A DNA stretch of 64,000 bases from Saccharopolyspora erythraea (GTDB lineage: Bacteria; Actinomycetota; Actinomycetes; Mycobacteriales; Pseudonocardiaceae). The stretch spans positions 3,596,001 to 3,660,000 of the forward strand of contig NZ_CP054839.1 of NCBI RefSeq assembly GCF_018141105.1, read 5' to 3'. How positions within the stretch are numbered: the first letter of the stretch is position 1; every line of letters starts with the position of its first letter. A model generated the notes under the pieces. The model worked only from the letters and a program-made list of their open reading frames with translations. It had not been told where the DNA came from and ran no database searches. Positions 48,894 to 57,176 of the stretch are shown piece after piece. The position numbers were made by a program, and so were the translations under genes.

Positions 48894-49622
48894 TCAGGCG
48901 GATGGCAGGTCGCCGGTGATCTGCTGGGTCGGGGTGTCCGGAGTGGTCAGGTTCGCGCTGACGATCCGCTGCAGGTGCCGGTTCGCGTTGTTGAGCTCGT
49001 GGCGCAGGCCGTGGACCTGCTTGGTCAGCGCGTCGCCGTCGGCCAGCGTGTTCGTCTCGACGGCGCGCAGCAGTACGCCGAGGGTGCCGTGCAGGCGCTG
49101 CTGGACGTCGGCGAACGTGACGACCTGCTGCTGCATCTCCAGCGGAGGTGACGTGCGCGCCACCGCCTTGATCATGGTGTCCTGCCAGCGGTGGGCGGCG
49201 TGCCGGTAGTGGCGGTCCGCGGCCGTCCGGTAGTGCGGGGCCACCTGGGGGTCCAGCGCGATGCGGATGAGCTCCTGGCTGGTGTCGACGATCTCGCGGG
49301 CGGCCTTGGTCACCGCGTAGGCCCACTCCCACTGTTCGGTCTGCGTGCTGGCCCGGTGTTCCTGCCGGGCCTCCTCGAGCTGGCTCCTGGACAGCTTGAC
49401 CTGTTCCCAGGCGCGTTCGGCCTGCTCATGCGCTTTCCGGGCGGCCTCCGCCGCCTTGGCGGCGTCGCGCTCGGCGGCGGCCGCCAGGCGGCGCATCGCC
49501 TCCGTTCGCTGCTTCGCCTGCCGGGACTCCTGGCGGGCCAGCCAGAACTGCCACCAGGCGAGTCCGACGGCGATGAGCGCCAGACCGGCCGCGACCCACG
49601 TGGCCACCTCCTCGATCCGCAT
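48894..49622 (-). CDS. Membrane-anchored coiled-coil protein
   Basis: A 242-residue protein with an N-terminal membrane segment (VATWVAAGLALIAVGLAWWQ), then a long charged heptad region (about 28-95; AKAAEAARKAHEQAERAWEQ, VKLSRSQLEEARQEHRAS) predicted to form a coiled coil, and a helical C-terminal region. No known domain is recognised. It diverges from the exported protein gene at 49803. Longer upstream frames are not supported. Confidence 0.65.
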   Translation of the reverse strand: MRIEEVATWVAAGLALIAVGLAWWQFWLARQESRQAKQRTEAMRRLAAAAERDAAKAAEAARKAHEQAERAWEQVKLSRSQLEEARQEHRASTQTEQWEWAYAVTKAAREIVDTSQELIRIALDPQVAPHYRTAADRHYRHAAHRWQDTMIKAVARTSPPLEMQQQVVTFADVQQRLHGTLGVLLRAVETNTLADGDALTKQVHGLRHELNNANRHLQRIVSANLTTPDTPTQQITGDLPSA

Positions 49623-49802
49623 GCGCGAGACCCTGGCACATCCGGTCAACCCACTGGTACCGCTGAGCGCAATCTCACGGGCACCGTCACCCAGGGCGCC
49701 GCTTGACGTACGCGGGGTTGCGCACCGGCCACTTGGAACGCGCGGTGTCTGGTCAAGTACAAGTGGGGAGAGGCAGTTCCAGTCCGACCAGGAAGGATTT
49801 GC

Positions 49803-50507
49803 ATGACACCTGCACCGCAAGAGCCCGGCCGCAGCAGTTCGGACGAGCCCGACAACTCGGGCGGTCCCGACAACTCGGGCGAGCTGTCCGACAACCAGGC
49901 AGCCGGCTCGGAGGAGCACGCCACGCCCGCTGAGTCCGAGAAGCTGCAGGAGGCCGATCAGCAGGCTGTGGACCAGCAGGATGCTGACGAGCAGGCGGCG
50001 GATCAGCAGGAGGCTGACGAGCAGGCGGTTGATCAGCAGGCGGCGGGCCAGGCAGGGGAAGCCGAGGCGGTTCCGGCCAAGAAGCGCAAGACCGGCTTGG
50101 TCGTCGGCATCGCCGCGGCGGTTCTGGTGATCGCCGGCGGCGCGGCCGCGGGCTACGTCTACCTCTGGGGTGCCTCGGCGCAGTCGGTCGCCGAGGACTA
50201 CGCGGCGCTCACGACGCAGGAGACGCAGGACCCGCGAAGCGTGACGGCCGAGAGCTACCGGCCCTTCGTGTGCTCGCAGGCCATGCCGCAGATCGAACAG
50301 CTCCAGCAGGAGAAGGGCGAGTTCCTCAAGGTGGCCCGGCCGCAGGACCTGGAGCAGCTCAAGACGGTGAAGACGTCGGTGAAGAGCGTTCAGGAGAGCG
50401 GTGACTCGGGGACCGTCGCTCTGGAGTCGACGATTCCGGGCCAGCCGCCGCAGAGCACGAACCTGAAGCTGACCAAGGAAGACGGAGACTGGAAGCTCTG
50501 CGCCTGA
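49803..50507 (+). CDS. Membrane-anchored protein with acidic Gln/Asp repeats and an extracytoplasmic domain
   Basis: A 234-residue protein in three parts: a disordered acidic N-terminus with repeats such as ADEQAADQQEADEQAVDQQA (about 50-80), a membrane span (TGLVVGIAAAVLVIAGGAAA, about 100-122), and an extracytoplasmic domain (about 123-234) with DYAALTTQETQDPRSVTAES and two cysteines (FVCSQAM and the C-terminal KLCA). The last part is like DUF4878/lumazine-binding-like small domains. AAGGA precedes the ATG. Function unknown. Confidence 0.7.
   Translation: MTPAPQEPGRSSSDEPDNSGGPDNSGELSDNQAAGSEEHATPAESEKLQEADQQAVDQQDADEQAADQQEADEQAVDQQAAGQAGEAEAVPAKKRKTGLVVGIAAAVLVIAGGAAAGYVYLWGASAQSVAEDYAALTTQETQDPRSVTAESYRPFVCSQAMPQIEQLQQEKGEFLKVARPQDLEQLKTVKTSVKSVQESGDSGTVALESTIPGQPPQSTNLKLTKEDGDWKLCA
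49951..50040 (+). repeat. 30-bp tandem repeat inside the acidic protein gene
   Basis: Three 30-bp units encode ten-residue repeats of the type ADEQAxDQQx. Units two and three (49981-50010, 50011-50040) match at 27 of 30 positions; the first is more diverged. The repeat can change copy number in frame. Confidence 0.7.
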
Positions 50508-50519
50508 CGGCTCCTCCCA

Positions 50520-50615
50520 GGGGCCGGGTGTTGCGGACGTTGCCGATGTGAGCGATGGTGCGCCGGGTGCGCGACCGGTGCAGCCGCTTCGCACGTCCGT
50601 CCCCGGCCCCTTTTT
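50520..50615 (+). terminator. Terminator with U-tract
   Basis: GGGGCCGGG (50520-50528) pairs with CCCGGCCCC (50602-50610), followed immediately by TTTTT. The 73-nt loop is long, but the U-tract makes this the most classical terminator in the window. It ends the acidic protein gene. Confidence 0.5.
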
Positions 50616-51238
50616 CCGCCCTTTTCATTCCGGCCATCCGCCAGGAAGTTCGACTTACGTAAGCGTGACGCGAGAGTTACGCTCCACCTGCGGTGGGAAC
50701 ACGCGCAGGAGGCGTCGGGTGGCCCGGGCAAGGCTCTGGGAGATACCGGCCGTGCAGGGCGCGACCGGCACGGGGAGTCTTGCGATCTTCAGCGAGCCCG
50801 CCTTGCTGGCCGAGGTGAGCGAGGCGCCGCGCGCCCGCCACGGTTCCAGCACCGAGCACCGTGCATCGGCACGGCCGGGGAGCCCCGGGCATCCGCGCGA
50901 GTGCGCTCGAACGGGCCCCGCACCCACCTCGATCAAGACCGGTGCCAGCTTGCAGGCTTCCGGTCCTGAGCTCCCACCGCAAGGGGACTTTCCCCGGGAA
51001 CGGGGGCGATATGACGGATGAGCACCCTGTGCGGCCGGCGTGTGTGCACGCCGGCCGGGGGGCCGCACTCCCGCGGACAACGCCCGCTCGCTCCGACCGG
51101 GCGCCGTGAAGCGGTTCGACCCCAGTTCGTCCGGCCCGTCGACGGGCGCGGACGAGGCGAACAAGATTCTCCTGCCACGCCTGCGGCGGCGATGCCGCCG
51201 ATGCGCACGCGGTGGAGACGAATGAGGAGGTGAGGCCG
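50616..51238. other. Long leader region ahead of the PQQ alcohol dehydrogenase operon
   Basis: No coding sequence is supported here, although open frames exist by GC bias. Visible elements are the palindrome CTTACGTAAG near 50652, a GGGGACTTTCCCC hairpin near 50984, and a perfect 10-bp stem GGCCGGCGTG/CACGCCGGCC with a TGTG loop at 51033-51056. The last lies about 180 bp before the first gene and may be a leader structure or a terminator. The promoter of the operon could not be fixed. Confidence 0.4.
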
Positions 51239-51703
51239 ATGGCGACCACAGCAGGGGAGCTGTCGGCGCTGGTGAGCGAGCTCGGGTTGGACAAGCAGAA
51301 CCAGGCGACGCTGGGGCGGATTCTCGCCCACGGAAATCTCACGTACGCCGAGGAGGGGGCGGACGGGCGCCTGCACGCCCAGATCCGGATCCCGGTCGAC
51401 GAACTGGTGTGGGACCCGTCGATCCTCGTGATGCCGCACTCGGGCGATCTCGAGCTCGAGATCTTCAACGATGATCAGAACACCCACTGCGCGCTGCTGC
51501 CGAGCAACGGCGACCGCCAGTTCGTATGGCTGCCGGTCCAGTCCCGCGCAACGGCCAGCCTGAACCTGGACGGCCCTGGCTACTACTGGTTCAGCTCTCC
51601 CATCGGCAACGACGAGGGGCGGGGCATGGTCGGGGCGATCGTCGTGCTGGGCGACGTCCCGGAGCAGGCCCGGCTCGACCGTCCGGCCCAGCCGCGACCC
51701 TAG
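51239..51703 (+). CDS. PQQ-associated cupredoxin-like protein with a degenerate copper site
   Basis: A 154-residue protein of the kind found beside actinobacterial PQQ dehydrogenases (MSMEG_3727-like). The core LELEIFNDDQNTHCALLPSN and GYYWFSSPIGNDEGRGMVGA has the cupredoxin layout, but of the four expected copper ligands only H83 and M130 remain: S119 replaces the cysteine and N124 the second histidine. It therefore should not be a blue-copper electron carrier. No signal peptide. GAGGAGG precedes the ATG at 51239, and it ends 13 bp before the dehydrogenase gene. It may be a stabilising or docking partner. Confidence 0.75.
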   Translation: MATTAGELSALVSELGLDKQNQATLGRILAHGNLTYAEEGADGRLHAQIRIPVDELVWDPSILVMPHSGDLELEIFNDDQNTHCALLPSNGDRQFVWLPVQSRATASLNLDGPGYYWFSSPIGNDEGRGMVGAIVVLGDVPEQARLDRPAQPRP

Positions 51704-51716
51704 GAAGGAGCCGAAG

Positions 51717-53402
51717 ATGACTGAATACGTACAGGCCGGGCACGCCGTCAGCCAGTCATCGTTGAGCGGCGTGGCCGGGAGCGCGCCTCCAGTGGCACAG
51801 GACGTCACCTACGAGCGCATTCTCGACGCCCGCTCGGAACCGCAGAACTGGCTCACCTACTACGGTGCCTACGACGGGCAGCGCTACAGCCCGCTGGACC
51901 AGATCAACACGGAGAACGTGCATCGCCTCGTTCCCGCCTGGGTCTTCCAGGCAGGCTCGGCCGGTATGCACGCGGGCCCTTCGACGTACTCCTTCGAAGC
52001 CGCCCCGATCGTGGTGGACGGAGTCATGTACGTCTCCGGCTGGGACGGCTGGGTCTGGGCCATCGACGCCCGGACGGGGCAGGAGCTGTGGCGGTACAAG
52101 CACGAGGTCCCGTACGACACGTCGCTGTGCTGCGGCAACGTGAACCGCGGGGTCGCGGTGGCGAAGGGGAAGGTCTTCGTCGTCACCCTCAACGCCCACG
52201 TGATCGCGCTCGACGCGGTCACCGGGAAGTGCCTGTGGGACTCGATCTACGGCGACGTGCGGGCCGGTGAGAGCGCCACGGTCGCTCCGCTGGTCGTGAA
52301 GGACATGGTCATCGTGGGCAGCTCCGGCGGGGAGTTCGGGGTGCGCGGCCACCTCGACGCCTTCGACCTGGAGACCGGGCGGCACGTCTGGCGGACCTAC
52401 ACGATCCCCAAGCCCGGCGAGCCCGGGTCCGAGACCTGGCCGGAAGGCCCGGCCTGGACGCGGGGCGGTGGGAACTGCTGGGTCACGGGCACCTTCGACC
52501 CGGAGCTGAACCTCATGTACTGGGGCACCGGGAACCCGGCGCCCGACTTCGACGGAGGTGTGCGGGAGGGCGACAACCTCTACACCGACAGCGTCATCGC
52601 CGTGGACCCGGACAACGGCGAGATCCGCTGGCACTACCAGTACAACCCGCACGACCTGTGGGATTACGACAGCACGATGGAGAACATCCTGTTCGAACAG
52701 GACGGCCGCAAGCTGCTCGGGCACTTCGACAAGAACGGGTACTTCTTCGTCCTCGACCGCACGAACGGCGAGCTGGTGCGGGTGGTCCCCTTCGTCGACC
52801 GGGTCACCTGGGGCGAGATCGACTCCAACGGGAAGGTGACGCCCAAGGTGTTCCCCGACAAGGAGGGGGACGAGGTCCACTTCTGGCCGGGGCCCGCCGG
52901 GGGCAAGGAGTGGACGCACGCGGCCTACAGCCCGCGGACGCAGCTGTTCTACGCGCCGGTGCAGGACGTCGGCGCGATGGTCACCCGGCGGCGCAGGGAG
53001 TTCAAGGAGAGCATTCCCTATTGGGGAGCGAGCGTGACCGTGGACTCCGACGACATGGCGGGCTCGGTGTCGGCCTTCGACCCGTCCACGGGCCGCGAGG
53101 TGTGGCGCTGGAGCAACGACGTGCCGATGTGCGCCTCGGTGCTGGCAACGGGCGGCGACCTGGTGTTCACCGGTGAACCCACCGGGGAGTTCAACGCCTA
53201 CGACGCGCGGACCGGGAAGCTGCTGTGGCAGTTCCAGACGGGCTGCGGCCACCACAGCAGCCCGACGACCTACAGCGTCGACGGGAGGCAGTACATCGCC
53301 GTGCCGGTCGGATGGGGCAGCTGGGTCGAGGGGTTCCTGCCCGGGATGCTCGGCGCGCCGCACGGCGACGCCCTGTTCGCCTTCGCACTGCCGCAGGACT
53401 AG
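51717..53402 (+). CDS. PQQ-dependent alcohol dehydrogenase, predicted lanthanide-type
   Basis: A 561-residue eight-bladed quinoprotein of the methanol/ethanol dehydrogenase family. C138-C139 (SLCCGNVNRGVAV) is the vicinal disulfide over PQQ, N273 is the active-site Asn in WGTGNPAP, and PHDLWDYDST holds the catalytic D316 and the additional D318 that marks lanthanide-using XoxF/PedH-type enzymes (calcium enzymes have Ala or Ser there). GAAGGAG precedes the ATG, and the N-terminus MTEYVQAGHAVSQSSLSG is not a Sec or Tat signal; family members are normally exported. No cytochrome c partner is nearby. It should oxidise alcohols to aldehydes. Confidence 0.9.
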   Translation: MTEYVQAGHAVSQSSLSGVAGSAPPVAQDVTYERILDARSEPQNWLTYYGAYDGQRYSPLDQINTENVHRLVPAWVFQAGSAGMHAGPSTYSFEAAPIVVDGVMYVSGWDGWVWAIDARTGQELWRYKHEVPYDTSLCCGNVNRGVAVAKGKVFVVTLNAHVIALDAVTGKCLWDSIYGDVRAGESATVAPLVVKDMVIVGSSGGEFGVRGHLDAFDLETGRHVWRTYTIPKPGEPGSETWPEGPAWTRGGGNCWVTGTFDPELNLMYWGTGNPAPDFDGGVREGDNLYTDSVIAVDPDNGEIRWHYQYNPHDLWDYDSTMENILFEQDGRKLLGHFDKNGYFFVLDRTNGELVRVVPFVDRVTWGEIDSNGKVTPKVFPDKEGDEVHFWPGPAGGKEWTHAAYSPRTQLFYAPVQDVGAMVTRRRREFKESIPYWGASVTVDSDDMAGSVSAFDPSTGREVWRWSNDVPMCASVLATGGDLVFTGEPTGEFNAYDARTGKLLWQFQTGCGHHSSPTTYSVDGRQYIAVPVGWGSWVEGFLPGMLGAPHGDALFAFALPQD

Positions 53403-53406
53403 GAGA

Positions 53407-53437
53407 GGTTGCAGGAGTGGCCTGCGCAGCGGTGCGG
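53407..53437 (+). repeat. Dispersed ~30-bp repeat, copy B
   Basis: Core CAGGAGTGGCCTGCGCAG followed by CGGTG at 53412-53434, directly after the alcohol dehydrogenase stop codon. It matches copy C (55277-55299) at 20 of 23 positions, all differences being transitions. Confidence 0.6.
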
Positions 53438-53487
53438 CAAGCAGCTGACGCGGCTTGTGGAAGATCGGCGGAGAGGAGGTGTCGGTC

Positions 53488-53598
53488 ATGGAGTCCGCTG
53501 CCGCTGGACCCGAGCGTCTCGAGTGGGAGCCTCCCGAGTTCGAGGAGATCGGGTGCGCTTCGGAGGTGACGATGTACGTCGCGCAGTTGGAAGACTAG
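53488..53598 (+). CDS. pqqA: Coenzyme PQQ precursor peptide PqqA
   Basis: A 36-residue peptide, MESAAAGPERLEWEPPEFEE then IGCASEVTMYVAQLED. E26 and Y30 in EVTMY have the conserved Glu-x3-Tyr spacing whose side chains become the PQQ skeleton. GGAGAGGAGG precedes the ATG. It lies between the PQQ-dependent dehydrogenase and pqqB, exactly as expected. The extra Cys23 next to the Glu is unusual. Short size hides it from routine gene finding. Confidence 0.9.
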   Translation: MESAAAGPERLEWEPPEFEEIGCASEVTMYVAQLED

Positions 53599-53611
53599 CG
53601 GCTGCCGCACG

Positions 53612-53636
53612 GGCGCCGGATGTGCGATCCGGCGCC
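53612..53636. terminator. Attenuator-like hairpin between pqqA and pqqB
   Basis: GGCGCCGGAT and ATCCGGCGCC form a perfect 10-bp stem with a 5-nt loop, 13 bp past pqqA. In other bacteria pqqA mRNA is far more abundant than that of the downstream pqq genes; this hairpin offers the same control. Confidence 0.75.
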
Positions 53637-53685
53637 TGTCGGTCTTCGGCCGCGGGTACCGACTGCGTGGGACGGGGGAGCCGGT

Positions 53686-54579
53686 ATGTGGTTGCGGGTG
53701 CTCGGATCGGCCGCCGGAGGAGGGTTTCCGCAGTGGAACTGCGCCTGCCCCGGCTGCCGGGCCGTCCGCGACGGCTCCCGGCCCTGCCGCCCGCGCACGC
53801 AGTCGGCGCTCGCGGTGAGCGCCGACCGCCAGCGCTGGTTCCTGCTCAACGCCTCTCCGGACATCCGTGCCCAGATCGAGTCCTTTCCCGCTCTGCAACC
53901 GGGTGCGGGAAGGGCGACGCCGCTGCGGGCGGTGCTGCTCACCGACGCCGAGATCGACCACACGCTCGGCCTGCTGCTGTTGCGGGAGGGGCAGGCGATC
54001 GAGCTGCACGCGACCCCCGCGGTGCGGGAGACGTTGTGCGACGGGACGGCGATACTCCGGACGCTCGAGGCCTACTGCCGGGTCGAGTGGCGGCCGGTCG
54101 TTCCCGGCGCTGACGTGCCGCTGGGAGCCGGGCTGTCCTACCGGGCCTTCGACGTCCCCACCAGCAAGGCGGCCCGCTTCGGGCACGGCGGGCAGCGGGG
54201 GCGGGTCGTGGGCTACCGCCTGACCGACGAGGCCACCGGCCGTGCGGCCGTGTACCTGCCGGGCGTGCAGGAGCTCACCGCGGACGTGCGTGCGGAGCTG
54301 GACGGCTGCGCGTGCCTGTTCGTCGACGGGACCTGCTGGCACGACGACGAACTGGTCAGGCTCGGCCTGGCCGGGAAGACGGCGCGCGACATGGGGCACC
54401 TGCCGATCGGAGGTACCGGCGGCAGCCTCGAACAGCTGTCCCCGCTTCCCATCGAGCGCAAGATCTACGTGCACATCAACAACAGCAACCCGATCCTGAT
54501 GGACGACGCTCCCGAGCGGGACGTCGTGGAGGAGCGCGGCATGGAAGTAGCCGAGGACGGGCTGGAGGTGCGGATCTAG
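53686..54579 (+). CDS. pqqB: PQQ biosynthesis protein PqqB
   Basis: A 297-residue MBL-fold protein with the PqqB start [20 protein letters not shown] and the zinc-type cysteines in [33 protein letters not shown] and [20 protein letters not shown] carry the remaining signature. PqqB acts as an oxidoreductase in a late step before PqqC. Start at ATG 53686; open frame upstream is not conserved. PqqC starts 2 bp after its stop. Confidence 0.95.
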   Translation: MWLRVLGSAAGGGFPQWNCACPGCRAVRDGSRPCRPRTQSALAVSADRQRWFLLNASPDIRAQIESFPALQPGAGRATPLRAVLLTDAEIDHTLGLLLLREGQAIELHATPAVRETLCDGTAILRTLEAYCRVEWRPVVPGADVPLGAGLSYRAFDVPTSKAARFGHGGQRGRVVGYRLTDEATGRAAVYLPGVQELTADVRAELDGCACLFVDGTCWHDDELVRLGLAGKTARDMGHLPIGGTGGSLEQLSPLPIERKIYVHINNSNPILMDDAPERDVVEERGMEVAEDGLEVRI

Positions 54580-54581
54580 CC

Positions 54582-55268
54582 ATGACGCTGACCGGCACCG
54601 ACGGCTTCGTCGCGGCGTTGCGCGCGCAGTCGCAGCGCTACCACGACCAGCACCCGTTCCACGTCAGGATGAACGAGGGACTGCTGAGCCGCCGCCAGAT
54701 CCAGGGGTGGGTGGCCAACCGCTTCCACTACCAGGAGAGCATCCCGCTCAAGGACGCCGCGATCCTCTCCAACTGCCCCGACCGCGAGGTGCGCAGGCGC
54801 TGGGTGCGTCGGATCATCGACCACGACGGCGCGCCGGGCGGGCAAGGCGGCATCGACGCCTGGCTGCACCTGGCGGAGGCGGTCGGCCTGACCCGCGAGG
54901 AAGTGCTCGACGAACGGCATCTAGTCCCCGGTGTGCGGTTCGCGGTCGACGCCTACGTCACCTTCGCCCGCACCCGGCCGTGGACCGAGGCGGTGGCGTC
55001 GTCCTTGACCGAGCTGTTCGCACCGGACCTGATGGCGCAGCGCCTCGCCGCGTTCGAGCGCTGCTACCCGTGGATCGACCCCGGCGGCCTCGGCTACTTC
55101 CGCGCCCGGCTGGACCAGGCTCCCCGCGACTCCGAGCACGCCCTGGGGGTGGTGACCGAACACTGCCGGTCGGCCGACCAGCAGGCGCGAGCGGTGGCGG
55201 CGCTCTCGTTCAAGTGCGATGTCCTCTGGAGCATTCTCGACGCCATCGACCAGGCGTACGGGGAATAG
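54582..55268 (+). CDS. pqqC: Pyrroloquinoline-quinone synthase PqqC
   Basis: PqqC closes the ring and oxidises the last intermediate to PQQ without a cofactor. The 228-residue helical protein shows [40 protein letters not shown] and RRIIDHDG, the His/Arg/Tyr active-site set, plus a complete C-terminus. It is the last pqq gene here: pqqD and pqqE are missing and the next gene reads the other way. Confidence 0.95.
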   Translation: MTLTGTDGFVAALRAQSQRYHDQHPFHVRMNEGLLSRRQIQGWVANRFHYQESIPLKDAAILSNCPDREVRRRWVRRIIDHDGAPGGQGGIDAWLHLAEAVGLTREEVLDERHLVPGVRFAVDAYVTFARTRPWTEAVASSLTELFAPDLMAQRLAAFERCYPWIDPGGLGYFRARLDQAPRDSEHALGVVTEHCRSADQQARAVAALSFKCDVLWSILDAIDQAYGE

Positions 55269-55276
55269 AGATCATC

Positions 55277-55299
55277 CAGAAGTGGCTTGCGTAGCGGTG
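55277..55299 (+). repeat. Dispersed ~30-bp repeat, copy C
   Basis: CAGAAGTGGCTTGCGTAGCG followed by GTG, directly after the pqqC stop codon. See copies A and B. Each copy lies within 40 bp of a gene end or start in an alcohol- or one-carbon-related operon. Confidence 0.6.
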
Positions 55300-55315
55300 T
55301 CGTTGGCGGCGGGCG

Positions 55316-56344
55316 TCACGACTCGACCGGAGCGGCTCCGAACACGACGAAGCTGACCACCCAGTAGATGACGTAGAGGCCGAGCAGCGTGTACCCGTGC
55401 CAGCGCCTCAGCGATCCGGTGTGGAGGAAGTACGCGGCTAGGGCGGTCAGCACGATGAGCACCGGCAGGTGCCAGGTCAGCACTTCCGGCTCGACCACGA
55501 TGCTGCCGCCTGCCAGGACGATGATGCCGAGCTTGCCCGTGACCGAGAAGACGAGGCTGCCGATGACGTTGCCGATCCCGATCGCGGGCACGCCTTTGCG
55601 GACCGGTTCCACGGTCAGGAGGAAGTCCTCGACGGTCAGCGCGAGGGTGACGATGGTGGCGCCGAAAACGGTGCCCTCGATCCCGAAGTCCTCCAGGATG
55701 CCGCTGGTTCCGGTGCTGGTGGCCGAGGCACCGATGACGAGCCCGGCGAGCGCGAGAACCGCCAGCCCCAGACAGGCCCAGCCGGGCAGCCCGCGGGTCT
55801 TGGCGAACGGCATCTCGGCGTGCGACGTCTTCCCCGCGGCCGGATCGCTTCCGTCGTCTGACCCCCGCATCTCCTCGTAGAAATCCGCATTCCGGAAGGT
55901 CGCGACGTCGCGTCTGAGCTCCCGGGTGGCGATGTAGGCGACGAACAACGCGAAGAGCCCCAGCATCAGCGCGCCGTCGATGACGGTGATCGGGGAGGTC
56001 AGGGTGAACACGACCATCACGAGCGGTGCGGCGGCGAAGATGGCGAGGTAGTCGCGCGGAACGCGGATCCGGGTGGGCGTGAGGATCGCCGCGAGCGCTA
56101 GAACGAGCCCGGTGAACGAGATCGCGGTCCCGAACACGAGTCCGAGTGCGACGTCCTGGAGCTCCTCGCGGTTGAGGACCGTACCGAGGACGACGTCGTC
56201 GAACTCGATCCCGGTGAAGACGATGGCGAGGAGGAACACCGGGATCCTGAGCCCGCTCGCCGCCCCCACGAGGTAGCCGACCAGCTTCTCGGCGCTGTAG
56301 ATCAACAGCACCGCGCCGGAGATGAAGATGAAGATCGAGGTCAT
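55316..56344 (-). CDS. CaCA superfamily cation exchanger (Na+/Ca2+-like)
   Basis: A 342-residue protein with about ten membrane segments in two inverted halves. The alpha-repeat signatures are AIVFTGIEFDDVVLGTVLNR and the second-half ALTVEDFLLTVEPVRKGVPA with GNVIGSLVF. The first repeat has Glu-Phe-Asp-Asp in place of the usual GTSLPE-type sequence, so ion specificity may differ. AGGAGG precedes the ATG at 56344. It converges with the pqq genes. A link to supply of calcium or lanthanide for the quinoprotein is only suggestive. Confidence 0.82.
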   Translation of the reverse strand: MTSIFIFISGAVLLIYSAEKLVGYLVGAASGLRIPVFLLAIVFTGIEFDDVVLGTVLNREELQDVALGLVFGTAISFTGLVLALAAILTPTRIRVPRDYLAIFAAAPLVMVVFTLTSPITVIDGALMLGLFALFVAYIATRELRRDVATFRNADFYEEMRGSDDGSDPAAGKTSHAEMPFAKTRGLPGWACLGLAVLALAGLVIGASATSTGTSGILEDFGIEGTVFGATIVTLALTVEDFLLTVEPVRKGVPAIGIGNVIGSLVFSVTGKLGIIVLAGGSIVVEPEVLTWHLPVLIVLTALAAYFLHTGSLRRWHGYTLLGLYVIYWVVSFVVFGAAPVES

Positions 56345-56579
56345 GCCGGAGGCCCCTCCTCGTCCCACCCGGCAGCCGGGCGGCGGTTCGCCCGCGGTCG
56401 TTCTCCGATCACCTTCTCCGCGGTTGTTCAGTGCAGGGCTTTGAAATGGTGACTGAGGGTTCGTCCCCTGGCACGTTCACGCCGGGTCGGTAGCATCGGG
56501 GTGTCGACGAGGCCGAGCACGCCGCCCGGCGGGGCAGCAGTGCTTGGCCGAAAACGCGCGTCAGCGGACAGGCCCGGAG

Positions 56580-57032
56580 ATGCCAACAGTGGGTCGAGTG
56601 CTCATCGGGGTCGGCCTCGGCGTGCTCGTGTTGTGGCTTGCGCTGGTCGTGGTGTTGCTGATCGCGCGCCCCAAGGGCGGCCTGCTGAAGGAAGCGATCC
56701 GGCTGGCCCCCGACCTGGTCCGGCTGCTGACCCGGCTGGCCCGGGACCGTTCGCTGCCGCGTGGCGCGCGTGTATGGCTGGCTGTGCTGCTGGTGTACCT
56801 GGCGATCCCGTTCGACCTCGTGCCCGACTTCATCCCGGTGGTGGGCCACGTGGACGACGCCATCATCGTCGCCTGCGTGCTGCGCATGGTCGTGCGCAGG
56901 GCCGGGATCGACATCGTCCGCCGGCGGTGGCCGGGCAGCCCCGACGGGCTCGCCGCGGTCCAACGCCTCGCCGGGTACTCCCCGGCCGACCGCGAGGACC
57001 GGCCCCGGCCTCGTAAAACCGGCCCGGACTGA
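56580..57032 (+). CDS. YkvA family (DUF1232) membrane protein
   Basis: A protein of about 150 residues. An N-terminal membrane segment (VLIGVGLGVLVLWLALVVVL) is followed by the DUF1232 signature YLAIPFDLVPDFIPVVGHVD and an Arg-rich C-terminus. The family is widespread and its function unknown. Start is uncertain: ATG 56580 lies very close to its purine-rich site, and a TTG at 56544 is possible. Divergent from the CaCA gene. Confidence 0.8.
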   Translation: MPTVGRVLIGVGLGVLVLWLALVVVLLIARPKGGLLKEAIRLAPDLVRLLTRLARDRSLPRGARVWLAVLLVYLAIPFDLVPDFIPVVGHVDDAIIVACVLRMVVRRAGIDIVRRRWPGSPDGLAAVQRLAGYSPADREDRPRPRKTGPD

Positions 57033-57176
57033 TCACCGGGCCCGCGGTCCCGCCGGCTCCGGACACGATCGACGCTCTGGCGAGGAGGGACCGCCGCTCG
57101 GATACTGGGGGAGCCGGGGCGGTGCGCGCTTCGAAGCCTCGACATCGGACCAACCGCTGATCCAGTGAGGAGAACG

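Noticed and set aside
49951-50040. Regular repeats considered as a CRISPR-like array
   Set aside because: The 30-bp units are adjacent with no spacers, stay in frame and encode decapeptides, so they are coding tandem repeats.
50548-51021. 157-codon plus-strand frame in the leader of the PQQ operon
   Set aside because: Low-complexity Pro/Arg/Ser composition, no ribosome site and no family resemblance; it also crosses hairpins.
53599-53685. Possible pqqD between pqqA and pqqB
   Set aside because: Only 87 bp are available and they are occupied by a hairpin and the pqqB ribosome-site region; PqqD needs about 90 residues.
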